A stretch of 64,000 bases of DNA, from NCBI RefSeq assembly GCF_021729135.1, contig NZ_JAJTWW010000007.1, positions 62,001 to 126,000 on the forward strand, given 5' to 3'. Made by a program: the position numbers and the translations under genes. The notes below the pieces were generated by a model that worked only from the letters and a program-made list of their open reading frames with translations, did no database searches and had not been told where the DNA came from. Positions 48,412 through 57,932 of this stretch are shown here, piece after piece. This DNA comes from Brevibacterium daeguense. GTDB taxonomy: Bacteria > Actinomycetota > Actinomycetes > Actinomycetales > Brevibacteriaceae. Position 1 is the stretch's first letter; every line of letters begins with the position of its first letter.

Positions 48412-49796
48412 CTCAGCAGATCGCAGACACGAGCAGCCGGTACCAGGCCGGCATCCGGGACCACCTATGGATGCACATGACGAATCATCAGGGGCTCTAC
48501 TCCGGCAGTGCCACGCCGGTGATCACGCGGGGCGAGGGCCACTTCCTCTATGACGACCAGGGCAGGGAATACCTCGACGGGCTGGCCGGCCTCTTCGTCG
48601 TCCAGGTCGGACACGGCCGGGAGTCGATCGCGCGCGCCGTCTACGAGCAGACGAAGACCCTCGACTTCATGCCCCTATGGTCGTATGCGCACCCGCCGGC
48701 GATCGAGCTCGCCGAACGGCTGGCGCACTACACCCCGGGCGACCTCAACCGGGTGTTCTTCACCTCCGGGGGCGGGGATTCCGTCGAGTCGGCGATGAAG
48801 CTGGCGAAGAACTACTTCAAGGTGACGGGCCGGCCCGGCAAGCACAAGGTGATCTCGCGGGCCACCGCCTACCACGGCACTCCGCACGGCGCGCTGTCCG
48901 TGACATCGCTGCCGGGCCTGCGCAACCAGTTCGAGCCGCTGGTGCCGGGGGCGCTCAAGGTGCCGAACACCAACTTCTACCGCGCGCCGGAGGCGCTTGC
49001 CGACAACGAGAAGGAGTTCGGCCTCTGGGCGGCCGACCGGATCGCGGAGGCGATCGAGTTCGAGGGCGCCGATTCGGTGGCAGCGGTGTTCCTCGAGCCG
49101 GTGCAGAACTCCGGCGGCTGCTTCCCGCCCCCTCCCGGCTACTTCGAGCGGGTCCGCGAGATCTGTGACGAGTACGACGTGCTCCTGGTCTCCGACGAGG
49201 TCATCTGCGCCTTCGGTCGGATCGGGGACATGTTCGCCTGCAACGACTTCGGCTACGTGCCGGACATCATCACCTGCGCCAAGGGCTTGACCTCCGGGTA
49301 CGCACCGTTGGGCGCCATGATCGCCTCGGAGCGGCTGTTCGAGCCCTTCGGCCGGGGCGGGGAGACCTTCTACCACGGCTACACGTTCGGCGGTCATCCC
49401 GTCGCCTGCGCCGCCGCCATGGCCAACCTCGACATCTTCGAGGAGGAGAAGCTCAACGACCACGTCCACGAGCAGGGGCCGGCCTTCCGCTACACCCTGG
49501 AGAAGCTCAAGGACCTGCCGATCGTCGGGGATGTCCGCGGCGAGGGGTTCTTCTACGGGATCGAGCTGGTCAAGGACCGTGACACCAAGGAGTCGTTCAC
49601 CGATGAGGAGAGCGAGCGGATCCTCAAGGGCTTCGTCTCCCATGCCCTGTTCGACAGGGGTCTCTACTGCCGTGCCGACGACCGCGGGGAGCCGGTTGTC
49701 CAGCTGTCCCCGCCGCTGACCATCGGTCAGGCGGAGTTCGACCAGATCGAGCAGATCATCCGCTCGGTGCTCACCGAGGCCTGGTCCCTGCTCTGA
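48408..49796 (+). CDS. class III aminotransferase, probable putrescine/polyamine aminotransferase
   Basis: 462 residues, PLP-dependent fold type I. HLWMHMTNHQGL at the start is typical of the putrescine-pyruvate/beta-alanine-pyruvate group (SpuC-like); the PLP Lys lies in DIITCAKGLTSGYAPLGAMI, after VLLVSDEVICAFGRIGDMFA. It would transfer an amino group from a diamine to pyruvate, giving 4-aminobutanal from putrescine. Translational coupling to the Lrp regulator and the divergent pot operon support the polyamine role; the aldehyde dehydrogenase for the next step is not in this cluster. Confidence 0.85.
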   Translation: MTQQIADTSSRYQAGIRDHLWMHMTNHQGLYSGSATPVITRGEGHFLYDDQGREYLDGLAGLFVVQVGHGRESIARAVYEQTKTLDFMPLWSYAHPPAIELAERLAHYTPGDLNRVFFTSGGGDSVESAMKLAKNYFKVTGRPGKHKVISRATAYHGTPHGALSVTSLPGLRNQFEPLVPGALKVPNTNFYRAPEALADNEKEFGLWAADRIAEAIEFEGADSVAAVFLEPVQNSGGCFPPPPGYFERVREICDEYDVLLVSDEVICAFGRIGDMFACNDFGYVPDIITCAKGLTSGYAPLGAMIASERLFEPFGRGGETFYHGYTFGGHPVACAAAMANLDIFEEEKLNDHVHEQGPAFRYTLEKLKDLPIVGDVRGEGFFYGIELVKDRDTKESFTDEESERILKGFVSHALFDRGLYCRADDRGEPVVQLSPPLTIGQAEFDQIEQIIRSVLTEAWSLL

Positions 49797-49939
49797 GGCA
49801 CTGCGTCGGACTCCCCTGGCCTCGACCGGCGGCGCGGCGGTGCTTGAACCCTGCTGTGCGCTCTGCCACGATCGACTCACGCACGCAGGGTCGCGTGCCG
49901 CCGCCTCCGCGGCAGCCCGCTCGAGAAGGAGCCGCAGCA

Positions 49940-51205
49940 ATGACGCTGAACCACACCGACGTCGAAGCGCTGGATGCACAGCTGGCCGAGTTCGTCGCCA
50001 GCGGCCGTCTCCCCCACCTCGCTGCGGCTGTCATCGACAGCTCCGGGGAGCTCCACACCTTCAATCATGGGCACCTGGCGACAGGCGCAGCTGCTCCCTT
50101 CACCGTCGACTCGGTGATCTGGCTCGCCTCGACGACGAAGCTCGTCGTGGCTCTGGCCGCGCTGCAGCTGGTGGAGCAGGGCGCCCTCGCTCTCGACGCC
50201 CCGCTGAAGAACCTGCTGCCGGAGCTCGGCCAACAGCAGGTCCTCGATCCGGACGGCTCGCTGCGGGAGCCGGACCAGGACATCACCCTGCGCCATCTGC
50301 TCTCTCACACCGCGGGGAACGGCTACGCGTTCTTCAACCCGAGCGTCCGGGATTTCCAGGACGCCAACGGCATCCCCCCGATCATCGAATGCAGGACTGC
50401 CACCCTGCAGACACCGCTGACCTTCGATCCGGGAAGCCGGTGGGAATACGGGACGAACATCGAATGGGTCGGCCGGGCCATCGAGCGGGCCGGCGGCCAG
50501 ACGCTGGAGCAGCACCTCAAGGAGAACATCCTCCAGCCCCTGGGCATGGAATCGACCGCCTTCATCCTCGATGAGCACATGAGGGGCAGCCGTGCCGCGA
50601 TCCACTATCGCGGCGAGGACGGCTCCCTGAGCCCCACGTCGATCCAGATCACGCAGGACCCGGAGTTCTTCATGGGCGGCGGTGGTCTCTACGGGACGGT
50701 GCGCGACTACATGAAGCTGCTGCGGATGCTGCTGGGCGAGGGAACCCTGGACGGCACGACGATCATCAGCGCTTCCATGCTCGCCGAGGCTCGCCGCAAT
50801 CAGATCGGACAGCTCCGGACCCAGCCGGTGCGCACCGCCGACCCGGCCACCACCCGCGATGTCGACTTCCTGCCGGAGTTCGGCGACAAGTGGAGCCTGC
50901 TGGGGCTCCGCAACGACAGCACGGAGCCGAACGGCCGATCGCGCGGCAGCCTGTTCTGGTGCGGTCTGGCCAACACCTACTACTGGGTCGACTGGGAGAA
51001 GGGGACCGCCGGGTACGTGGCAGCCCAGGTGCTGCCGTTCGCCGATCCGGAGGCCCTCGCCGCGTTCAGCGCAGTCGAATCGGTGGTCAATGGGGAAGGT
51101 GGAGCGGATGCAGGGAGCGCCGATGCCCGGATGAAGATCGATCTCGAAGCCGCGGCACGCAGTCCCGGTCGCCCCTCCGAGGACCTGGAGCTCGAACTCG
51201 AGTGA
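49940..51205 (+). CDS. serine hydrolase, class C beta-lactamase / esterase EstB-like
   Basis: 421 residues. The nucleophile motif S-x-x-K is Ser64-Thr-Thr-Lys67 in [23 protein letters not shown]; the Tyr motif is [19 protein letters not shown] near residue 171; [14 protein letters not shown] is the family's conserved helix. No signal peptide is seen, so it is cytoplasmic and more likely an esterase or amidase than a resistance enzyme. GAAGGAG lies 8 bases before the ATG. Its gene follows the aminotransferase by 143 bases. Confidence 0.85.
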   Translation: MTLNHTDVEALDAQLAEFVASGRLPHLAAAVIDSSGELHTFNHGHLATGAAAPFTVDSVIWLASTTKLVVALAALQLVEQGALALDAPLKNLLPELGQQQVLDPDGSLREPDQDITLRHLLSHTAGNGYAFFNPSVRDFQDANGIPPIIECRTATLQTPLTFDPGSRWEYGTNIEWVGRAIERAGGQTLEQHLKENILQPLGMESTAFILDEHMRGSRAAIHYRGEDGSLSPTSIQITQDPEFFMGGGGLYGTVRDYMKLLRMLLGEGTLDGTTIISASMLAEARRNQIGQLRTQPVRTADPATTRDVDFLPEFGDKWSLLGLRNDSTEPNGRSRGSLFWCGLANTYYWVDWEKGTAGYVAAQVLPFADPEALAAFSAVESVVNGEGGADAGSADARMKIDLEAAARSPGRPSEDLELELE

Positions 51206-51246
51206 GGACAAGGACTGGGTACAGTGGGCGGAGTGAGGTGAGAACC

Positions 51247-52770
51247 ATGACCGCTGCCGACTCCACCCCGGTGCCCACGCCCTCGACGGTGTCCGAATCC
51301 TCCACCGCGTCCGCGGCTTCCCCGCCTTCGCCCGTCCTGCTGACCACCCGGTTCGCCGAGGAGCTGCCGGAGCTCGCCATCTCCTGGAGCGCCGCGGAAG
51401 CGCCGGACCCGCAGCTGGTCGTGCTCAATGAACCGCTGAGCCACGAGCTCGGCCTCGATCCCTCCTGGCTGCGCAGCCCGGAAGGTCTGCGCCTGCTGAC
51501 CGGGACGGGGCTTCCCGAGGCAGCGGCCCCGGTGGCACAGGCCTACGCCGGGCATCAGTTCGGCTGGTACTCCCCGCGCCTCGGCGACGGACGTGCGCTG
51601 CTGCTCGGTGAGCTGCAGGCGGCAGACGGCAGCCTGCGGGATCTGCACCTCAAGGGTTCGGGTCCGACCCCGTTCGCCCGCGGCGGTGACGGCTTCGCCG
51701 CGCTTGCCCCGATGCTGCGCGAGTACGTCGTCAGCGAGGCGATGCATGCCCTGGGAATCCCCACCACCCGGTCGCTCGCTGTCGTGACCACGGGCCGTCA
51801 GGTCCGCCGCGACAGCGTCCTCCAAGGAGCTGTCCTCGCCCGGATCGCGAGCAGCCATCTGCGAGTCGGGACCTTCCAGCACGCGAGGGCCAAGGATGAC
51901 CTCGACCTGCTGCGCCGCCTGGTCGACCACGCCATCGCCCGGCATCACCCGGACGCGGCGTCGGCCGCGAACCCTCCGCTCGCGCTCCTGCGGGGCGTGA
52001 TCAGCGCCCAGGCCGCGCTGCTCGCCCGGTGGATGCTGGTGGGGTTCATCCATGGGGTGATGAACACCGACAACATGACGATCTCCGGCGAGACGATCGA
52101 CTACGGACCGTGTGCCTTCATGGAGGCCTTCGACCCCGCGACCGTCTACAGCTCCATCGACCAGACCGGACGGTACTCCTACGGCAATCAGCCGCTGGTG
52201 GCCGAGTGGAACCTCGCCCGGTTCGCAGAGACCCTGCTGCCGCTGATCGACGACGATCAGCAGCGGGCGGTCGACGCCGCCGGTGAGGCGCTGCGCTCCT
52301 TCAGCCGGGAGTACAGCGCCGCCTGGTCAGCCGGCATGAGGCTCAAGCTCGGCCTGCGCAGCGGGCAACCCGAGGACTCGGCGCCGCTCGTCGCCGACCT
52401 GTTCCCGCTGCTGCAGGACAGCGCGGTCGACTACACCTCGTTCTTCCGCCGCCTCGGCGCGGCCGCGCGCGGCGACCTCGGCCCGGTCCGCAGCCTGTTC
52501 GCCGACGGTGCGAGCCTCGATCAGTGGCTGCGCCGGTGGCTGGACCGAGGGCCTGACCCGGAGGTGCTCGACGATGCGAATCCGGTCTACATCCCCCGCA
52601 ACCACCTGGTCGAGGAAGCACTGGACGCCGCCGTCGGCGGAGATCTCGCCCCGCTGCATCGGCTGCTGGCGGCAGTGACGTCCCCCTATCGGGAACGCCC
52701 CGGCCTGGAACGCTGGGCGGATGCCGCCCCCGACGACTTCGGCCCCTACCGGACCTTCTGCGGCACCTGA
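51247..52770 (+). CDS. selO: protein adenylyltransferase SelO
   Basis: 507 residues. Blocks [95 protein letters not shown] and [15 protein letters not shown] are the SelO/YdiU pseudokinase signature. The fold transfers AMP to Ser/Thr/Tyr of target proteins, linked to redox stress. The end RTFCGT carries the Cys found in bacterial homologues near the C-terminus. The N-terminal 25 residues are Ser/Thr/Pro/Ala-rich and likely disordered. It is convergent with the methyltransferase, 25 bases apart. Confidence 0.92.
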   Translation: MTAADSTPVPTPSTVSESSTASAASPPSPVLLTTRFAEELPELAISWSAAEAPDPQLVVLNEPLSHELGLDPSWLRSPEGLRLLTGTGLPEAAAPVAQAYAGHQFGWYSPRLGDGRALLLGELQAADGSLRDLHLKGSGPTPFARGGDGFAALAPMLREYVVSEAMHALGIPTTRSLAVVTTGRQVRRDSVLQGAVLARIASSHLRVGTFQHARAKDDLDLLRRLVDHAIARHHPDAASAANPPLALLRGVISAQAALLARWMLVGFIHGVMNTDNMTISGETIDYGPCAFMEAFDPATVYSSIDQTGRYSYGNQPLVAEWNLARFAETLLPLIDDDQQRAVDAAGEALRSFSREYSAAWSAGMRLKLGLRSGQPEDSAPLVADLFPLLQDSAVDYTSFFRRLGAAARGDLGPVRSLFADGASLDQWLRRWLDRGPDPEVLDDANPVYIPRNHLVEEALDAAVGGDLAPLHRLLAAVTSPYRERPGLERWADAAPDDFGPYRTFCGT

Positions 52771-52795
52771 ACAGCAGCGGCAGGGGCCGCAGTGT

Positions 52796-53500
52796 TCATC
52801 GGCGACCGGCCTCGTACAGGAGGAGATTCCGCCACGGAGCCTGCCCCAGCACCCGCCAGCCGGACGGGCAGCTGCCGCGGAGCTCGCCCGGTGTGTAGCT
52901 GCGTCGGATGGAGATCAACCCGTCGGCGCGGATGAAGGAGCGGTGGAAGAACGGCAGGGTGCCGGCCGAGAACAGGAGATAGGCGATCGGGCTGCGGCGG
53001 ATGTCGCTGTGCACGGCCCGGATCCGGGCGAGCTGCTCCGAATCGGACAGCAGCGCGCTCAGCCCGCTCGCGTCGAGGTGGTGGAGCAGGTGGTTGGAGA
53101 TCACGAGGTCGAAGCCGCGTCCCTCGGCGACGAGCTCGGCGCTCAGCGCCTGCCGGTACTCGACGCCCGGAACCGGTGGCCGGCCGGTCGCCCATGCGTG
53201 GGCGCGCTCGTCCGGGTCGACCGCGGTGATGTGCACGCGGAACCCGTCCCGGCGAGCCCAGCCGGCGAGGGCCCGTGCGAGGTCTCCCCCTCCGGACCCG
53301 ATATCGAGGACCGTGGTGAGCTCGCCTCGGCGGAGGGCCGGGCGCAGGTGCGAGCGGTAGGTCTGCCGCCAGCCCGCGACGAGTCGGTTGACGATGCGGA
53401 ACTGGGAGTAGGTGCGGTCGAGGGTCGAGCGATCGCACTCGGGGCCGTCCATCCACTCGAGGACGGACGTGCTGCGCTCCCGCAGGTCGGGCAGGATCAC
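52796..53500 (-). CDS. class I SAM-dependent methyltransferase, partner of the type III PKS
   Basis: 234 residues. SAM motif I is TVLDIGSGGGDLARALAGWA, motif II VHITAVDPDERAHAWA, then FDLVISNHLLHHLD. The GTG start overlaps the stop of the polyketide synthase gene by 4 bases (GTGA). In streptomycete srs-type clusters a methyltransferase (SrsB) acts on the alkylresorcinol or quinone made by the synthase, so O- or C-methylation of the polyketide product is likely. The frame is open further upstream inside the synthase gene, but without methyltransferase resemblance. Confidence 0.8.
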   Translation of the reverse strand: MILPDLRERSTSVLEWMDGPECDRSTLDRTYSQFRIVNRLVAGWRQTYRSHLRPALRRGELTTVLDIGSGGGDLARALAGWARRDGFRVHITAVDPDERAHAWATGRPPVPGVEYRQALSAELVAEGRGFDLVISNHLLHHLDASGLSALLSDSEQLARIRAVHSDIRRSPIAYLLFSAGTLPFFHRSFIRADGLISIRRSYTPGELRGSCPSGWRVLGQAPWRNLLLYEAGRR

Positions 53501-54630
53501 TGATGTGAGCCGACGGTGGTGAACAGAGCGCTCTCCACCGTCAGCCCGGGCCCGAAGGCCATTCCGCAGACCCGCTCCCCGGCTTCGGACTCCGGCCGGT
53601 CGAAGATCTCCTTGAGCACGAACAGCACCGTCGCGCTGCTCATGTTCCCGTAGTCGCGCAGCACCCCGCGCGAGGGCTCCAGCTGTTCGGCATCGAGGTC
53701 CAGCCTGCGTTCGACCTTGTCGAGGATGCTGCGACCGCCGGGATGGATCGCCCAGTGATCGATGTCCCGGAATTGGCGGTCCTCCAGTGAGCGATCCTTG
53801 GCGAACAGCGGGGCCAGCGCCCCGGCGATGTGCTGATCGACGATCCTGGGCACGTAGGATCCGAGAATCATGTCGAAGCCGTGGTCGCCGACCGTCCACG
53901 CCATCGCCTCCTCGCCGACGGGAGTGAGCACGGTCTCGAAATGGTCGAGCTGGAGTCCGCGCCCGGGACCGAGATCACGTCCGGTGATGATCGCCGCCGC
54001 CGCCCCATCGGCGAACAGCGAGGCGCCGAGGATGGAGTCCGGGTTGTCGGCGACGCGCACATGGATGCTGCACAGCTCACCGCTGACGATCAGGACGACC
54101 GAATCCGGTTCGGCGTCGCAGATCGCTTTGGCCTGGCGCATCGCCGGGAAGGCGGCGTAGCAGCCCATGAAGCCGAGGTGGTAGCGCTGCACCGAGGGAT
54201 TCAGCCCCACGTCGCGCACGACCCGATAGTCGGGGCCGGGAGCGCAGAAGCCGGTGCACGACACCGTGATCACATGGGTGACGTCCGAGCGATCGATCCC
54301 CTCGCACTCCTTGATCGCCGCCGCCGCCGCTTCGACGAACAGCTTGGGCGCCTCGCTCACGTAGACGTCGTTGCGGGTGCCGGTCGTGGGATTGAGGATC
54401 CGGCGGGAGTCCGGATCGAAGAAGTCGGGATCTTCGACGGCTGCGGTGAAGCTCATCTCCCGCACTGCGCTGAAGCGGCGTTCGATGCCGGATGAGTTGA
54501 ACGCCGCTCCGATCAGGCGGATCGCCAGAGCGCTGAGCCCGGGTTGCGCGGCGAAGACGTCGCGGACCTCCCCCTGGATCAGGACGGTGTCGGGAACAGC
54601 GACCTGGAGGGACCTCAGCGTGACGGGCAT
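53497..54630 (-). CDS. type III polyketide synthase (alkylresorcinol/alkylpyrone synthase-like)
   Basis: 377 residues, thiolase fold. The catalytic triad is Cys157 (YHLGFMGCYAAFPAMRQA), His296 (DHWAIHPGGRSIL) and Asn329 (LRDYGNMSSATVLFVL). GFMGCYAAFPA is usual for bacterial phenolic-lipid and pyrone synthases rather than plant chalcone synthases. It extends an acyl-CoA with malonyl-CoA units and cyclises the chain. Only a methyltransferase follows; the hydroxylase of srs clusters is absent here. The starter cannot be inferred. Confidence 0.88.
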   Translation of the reverse strand: MPVTLRSLQVAVPDTVLIQGEVRDVFAAQPGLSALAIRLIGAAFNSSGIERRFSAVREMSFTAAVEDPDFFDPDSRRILNPTTGTRNDVYVSEAPKLFVEAAAAAIKECEGIDRSDVTHVITVSCTGFCAPGPDYRVVRDVGLNPSVQRYHLGFMGCYAAFPAMRQAKAICDAEPDSVVLIVSGELCSIHVRVADNPDSILGASLFADGAAAAIITGRDLGPGRGLQLDHFETVLTPVGEEAMAWTVGDHGFDMILGSYVPRIVDQHIAGALAPLFAKDRSLEDRQFRDIDHWAIHPGGRSILDKVERRLDLDAEQLEPSRGVLRDYGNMSSATVLFVLKEIFDRPESEAGERVCGMAFGPGLTVESALFTTVGSHQ

Positions 54631-54683
54631 GTCTCATTCTCTCGATCTCGCCGAGAAGGAGCAAGAGATCTTCGGAGTTCGGA

Positions 54684-55394
54684 TCAAGTTCCCGGTTCGA
54701 CCAATCCTGATTCGTAGCCGATGATCACCAGCTGCGACCTGTCGCGCGCGCCGAGCCTGCCGAGCAGCCTCGACACGTAGGTGCGCGCCGTCGCCGGTGA
54801 GATGAACAGGTGCTGGGCGATCTCGTCGTTCGACATCCCGAGCGCGACGTGCTGCAGCACCTCCCGCTCCCGGAGGTTGAGCCCCTCCAGGGGCGCCGTG
54901 TTCAGCTGTCGGTCGGGACGGGCGGCGATGGCGCTGAGCACCTTGCGGGTGACGGACGGCGACAGGAGGGAGTCGCCCGCGGCAACCGCTCGGATCGCCT
55001 GCCGCAGATCTGGTGCGGAGATGTCCTTGAGCAGGTAGCCCGCCGCGCCCGAGCGGATCGCCTCGATGATGTTCTCGTCCTCATCGAACGTTGTGAGCAT
55101 GACGACTCGGGAGTCGCGCAGCCGAGGGTCCGCGACGATGGCGCGCGTCGCCTCGAGCCCGTCCATCTCCGGCATCCGGATGTCCATGAGGACGACATCG
55201 GGTCTGAGCTCCCGGACTCGGCTCAGGCCGGAGCGTCCGGTACCGGCCTCGCCCACGACAGCGATATCCCCGTCGTGCTCGGCGAGATCTCTGAGCCCGG
55301 TTCTCAGCAGCTCCTGATCGTCGACGACGACCACCGTGATGGGTGAGTCGTCGCTCACGCCGGTCTCGCTGCCCGAGGCGCCCTGCCCAGTCAT
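54684..55394 (-). CDS. LuxR/NarL-family response regulator
   Basis: 236 residues. Receiver domain: VVVVDDQELLRTGLRDL (acidic pair), phospho-acceptor Asp in DVVLMDIRMPEMDGLEATR, LTTFDEDENIIEAIRSGAAGYLLKD with the conserved Thr and Lys. The GerE-type HTH is LNLREREVLQHVALGMSNDEIAQHLFISPATARTYVSRLLGRLGARDR. Its ATG overlaps the kinase stop by 4 bases. It probably controls the divergent membrane-protein/multicopper-oxidase genes. Confidence 0.92.
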   Translation of the reverse strand: MTGQGASGSETGVSDDSPITVVVVDDQELLRTGLRDLAEHDGDIAVVGEAGTGRSGLSRVRELRPDVVLMDIRMPEMDGLEATRAIVADPRLRDSRVVMLTTFDEDENIIEAIRSGAAGYLLKDISAPDLRQAIRAVAAGDSLLSPSVTRKVLSAIAARPDRQLNTAPLEGLNLREREVLQHVALGMSNDEIAQHLFISPATARTYVSRLLGRLGARDRSQLVIIGYESGLVEPGT

Positions 55395-56671
55395 GCCGGA
55401 AGACTCCGGGGCAGCGTCGCGGTCACGGCGAATCCGCCCTCGGGGACGGGTCCGGCCGCGAATTCGCCGCCGAGCAGGCGCACGCGTTCGGCCATCCCCT
55501 CGATGCCCCGGCCGCTGACCGTCCCGGCCCCCTGCCCGTCTCCATCCCGGGCGTCGGCGCCGGACCGGAGCGGCACCCGCGCCTTCGCCGGCCCTGCATC
55601 ACGCACCTCCAGCCACAGCTGCTCGGGGTGCGAGTCCGCGCCGGTGCGGGGATGGGTTCGCACGTCGCGGGCGCAGCACTCGACAGTCACGGAGACGGTC
55701 GGCGCGGCCGAATGGCGGATCACGTTCGTCAGCGACTCCTGCACGATCCGGTACACGGCCGCTTCGATTGCGGAGTCGACGGCGCCGGGCTCGATCCCCA
55801 CGGCCGCCTCGACATGCACGCCCGCACTCTCCGCCTGCTCGAACAGCCGGGCGAGACCTGCGATGCCGACCGTCGACCGCTCCGGCTGCTCGTCGGGCCC
55901 CGCTCGCAGCACCTTCACCGTCGTCCGGAGCTCGCGCATCGTCGCCGAGGCGGCCTGCCGGATCTGCTCCACCGCCGCGGCGGCTGCCGCATCGCTGCGG
56001 CCGATCGCCTCGGCGGCGACGTTGCTGTGCACGGCGATGACCGACATCGTGTGTCCGATGACGTCGTGGAGATCCCGGGCGATGCTGAACCGCTCGGTCT
56101 GCAGCAGGCGCTCGGCCTCACGCTGCTGATCCAGCACGGCGCGCTTGCGCTCCCGCTCCTCATGGGCTCGGATCTCCCGCCGCGACCGGACGCTCACCCC
56201 GAGCGCGATCGCCGCGGCGGCCAGGGCGATGTTGGTCAGCAGGTCGTAGCTGTACAGGTATTCCGGGGGAAGACCCTCGTGCAGCCGGGCGAAGGCCGCC
56301 ACACCGACCAGCACGACGCCGGCGACGGTCGCCCAGCGAGTCCACCCCGCCTCCGCGGCGGAGAACAGCGCGGCGGCGGCCGGCAGCGCGATGCCGATGG
56401 GCGGCAGCTCGAAGATGTAGTAGACGAACACGAACAGCACCGTGACGAGGAGCACCCACCGAGGCGCCTGGCGGCGGACCAGCAGCATCGCACCGAACAG
56501 GACCGCATACAGGTACGCGAACGGACCGGCTCGACCGGTGTTCTCGAGGTCCGCGGTGATGACGACCGCCAGCACGAGCGTCAGCGCGAGCGCCAGCAGG
56601 GCGTCGACCAGTCGCGGATGCACATCAGCCGCGATCCGCTCCGGTCCGGTCCCAGCTCCCGTGGCAGCCAT
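55391..56671 (-). CDS. sensor histidine kinase (NarL-type partner, HisKA_3)
   Basis: 426 residues. The N-terminal half has about five or six membrane helices without a large external loop, so it senses something in or at the membrane. The phospho-His is in FSIARDLHDVIGHTMSVIAVHSNVAAEAI, typical of HisKA_3. The ATPase has VYRIVQESLTNVIRHSAAP and, after a linker of variable residues, SGRGIEGMAERVRLLGGEFAAGP. Divergent from a set of membrane and copper-oxidase genes across a 184-base control region. Confidence 0.9.
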   Translation of the reverse strand: MAATGAGTGPERIAADVHPRLVDALLALALTLVLAVVITADLENTGRAGPFAYLYAVLFGAMLLVRRQAPRWVLLVTVLFVFVYYIFELPPIGIALPAAAALFSAAEAGWTRWATVAGVVLVGVAAFARLHEGLPPEYLYSYDLLTNIALAAAAIALGVSVRSRREIRAHEERERKRAVLDQQREAERLLQTERFSIARDLHDVIGHTMSVIAVHSNVAAEAIGRSDAAAAAAVEQIRQAASATMRELRTTVKVLRAGPDEQPERSTVGIAGLARLFEQAESAGVHVEAAVGIEPGAVDSAIEAAVYRIVQESLTNVIRHSAAPTVSVTVECCARDVRTHPRTGADSHPEQLWLEVRDAGPAKARVPLRSGADARDGDGQGAGTVSGRGIEGMAERVRLLGGEFAAGPVPEGGFAVTATLPRSLPA

Positions 56672-56713
56672 GGTTCCAGGGTACTGACAGCATGAGGGGA
56701 CCGGAATCCGCAG

Positions 56714-56736
56714 AAGGCGACGCTCCGTGTCGCCTT
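56714..56736. promoter_or_regulatory. inverted repeat AAGGCGAC / GTCGCCTT
   Basis: Perfect 8-bp arms with a 7-base spacer between the kinase gene and the divergent membrane-protein gene. The core TGTCGCCTT recurs about 80 bases to the right (near 56808), giving a third half-site. It is a candidate response-regulator site. Confidence 0.35.
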
Positions 56737-56823
56737 TCAGCGTCAGCGACCGTTCCCAAGCGAACGCACCGCCTGCCGAATGAGTCGATTCCGGGCGAAC
56801 CAGGTGTCGCCTTCAGCCCGATG

Positions 56824-56842
56824 TTCCGGAGGCGTGCCGGAA
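56824..56842. promoter_or_regulatory. inverted repeat TTCCGG / CCGGAA just upstream of the membrane-protein operon
   Basis: Perfect 6-bp arms around AGGCGTG, ending 13 bases before the ATG at 56856. The position would cover a ribosome-binding site or a transcription start, as expected for a repressor or a translational hairpin. Confidence 0.35.
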
Positions 56843-56855
56843 ATAGCCTCGTTGC

Positions 56856-57278
56856 ATGAATTCGACACGAAGTACTCAGACCACCCGCAGACCCCCGCTC
56901 AACTGGCTGCTGATCCTGGGACTCGGAGCGCTGCCGCTGGCAGTCGGGCTCGGACGCCACCTGGATCTGCCGGCCCTGGCGCTCGTCGGTCTCGTGACCC
57001 TCGCCTGGGTCCTGATTGCGGGCCTGGCTCGCATCGGCCGGCCAGTCATGACGCTGGCTCTGGCCGGCCTCACCGCCGGCGCCTACGCAATCGTGCTCAG
57101 CGCGCTCATCACGCCGATGACCAGCGGGCGATTGCAGGGTCCGGTCGCAGAGCCTTTCGCGATCATCCCGGTGCTGGTGGTGCCCACCATCTGGGGCCTC
57201 GGAGCCGGATTCATCGCGCTGGCGCTGCAGCGCCTGCTCACTCCCCCGTCCGATCACCATGCGAGGAGGCTCCCATGA
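56856..57278 (+). CDS. small integral membrane protein, unknown function
   Basis: 140 residues with four hydrophobic helices (WLLILGLGALPLAVGLG; LALVGLVTLAWVLIAGLA; TLALAGLTAGAYAIVLSALI; IIPVLVVPTIWGLGAGFIALAL) and charged ends. I do not recognise the family. It overlaps the next membrane-protein gene by 4 bases and is followed by a multicopper oxidase gene; the two-component system diverges from it. A role in sensing or handling the oxidase substrate or copper is conjecture. Confidence 0.65.
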   Translation: MNSTRSTQTTRRPPLNWLLILGLGALPLAVGLGRHLDLPALALVGLVTLAWVLIAGLARIGRPVMTLALAGLTAGAYAIVLSALITPMTSGRLQGPVAEPFAIIPVLVVPTIWGLGAGFIALALQRLLTPPSDHHARRLP

Positions 57279-57826
57279 GCACCGCAACCAGCCAGCAATC
57301 ACCCGTCCGACGGTTGCTCGACCGCATCACCTTCCCCGTCGCTGTCGCCTACCTGTGGGTCATCATGATCCTCTTCGGCGCCATCATCCTGGAGACGGTG
57401 ATGTTCTATCCCAATATCTTCGCCGATCCCCCGGCGTCGCTGGAACTGAGCATGGACTTCCTCACCGTGACCGGTCCGAACGACGTCTTCCCGCCGTTCG
57501 GAATGGCCTGCTGGGGGTTCGGAGCGGCTGCGCTGCTCCTCACGCTGCGCACCCGCAACGTGAGGTGGTGGATCGCGCTCAGCCTCGCAGCGCTGGTGGC
57601 CGAGGGCGTCGTCTCGATCCTGTTCTTCTGGCCCCGCAACGACATCATGTTCACCGAAGGACTCGCCGTCCACTCCGCCGAATACCTGCAGCAGGTGGCC
57701 CACGAATTCCAGACCTGGCACTGGCGCTCCCGCATGCTGTTCAACGGAATCGCGGCGGTGTCCGTCTTCATCGGCTTCCTCAACCTGCACCGGAACCGCG
57801 TGCTCGCGCTCTGCCGTGACCGGTGA
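57275..57826 (+). CDS. integral membrane protein, unknown function
   Basis: 183 residues with about four helices (FPVAVAYLWVIMILFGAIILETVMFYPNIF; FGMACWGFGAAALLLTL; WWIALSLAALVAEGVVSILFFW; MLFNGIAAVSVFIGFLNL). The region EYLQQVAHEFQTWHWRSRMLFNG has several His, Tyr and Trp that could sit in the membrane interface. The family is not recognised, but DUF1772/anthrone-oxygenase-like four-helix proteins have a similar layout. GAGGAG lies 6 bases before the ATG. Confidence 0.65.
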   Translation: MSTATSQQSPVRRLLDRITFPVAVAYLWVIMILFGAIILETVMFYPNIFADPPASLELSMDFLTVTGPNDVFPPFGMACWGFGAAALLLTLRTRNVRWWIALSLAALVAEGVVSILFFWPRNDIMFTEGLAVHSAEYLQQVAHEFQTWHWRSRMLFNGIAAVSVFIGFLNLHRNRVLALCRDR

Positions 57827-57870
57827 ATTCGGCCTGTTGCCGACGGCCGGCCCCGACGGCCCGCCCCGGC

Positions 57871-57890
57871 GCCGGTCGCGGCGGACCGGC
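57871..57890 (+). promoter_or_regulatory. hairpin in the leader of the multicopper oxidase gene
   Basis: GCCGGTC-GCGGCG-GACCGGC is a 7-bp perfect stem, 43 bases before the oxidase ATG and 45 after the preceding stop. It may partly terminate transcription between the membrane-protein genes and the oxidase. Confidence 0.35.
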
Positions 57891-57932
57891 CGAACGACCA
57901 CTCACCACAACTCCCCGAAGGAGTGACCGACC

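Noticed and set aside
52796..53899. Longer start for the methyltransferase inside the polyketide synthase gene
   Set aside because: The extra N-terminal stretch is antisense-like in composition and has no methyltransferase resemblance; the GTGA overlap at 53497-53500 is a better start.
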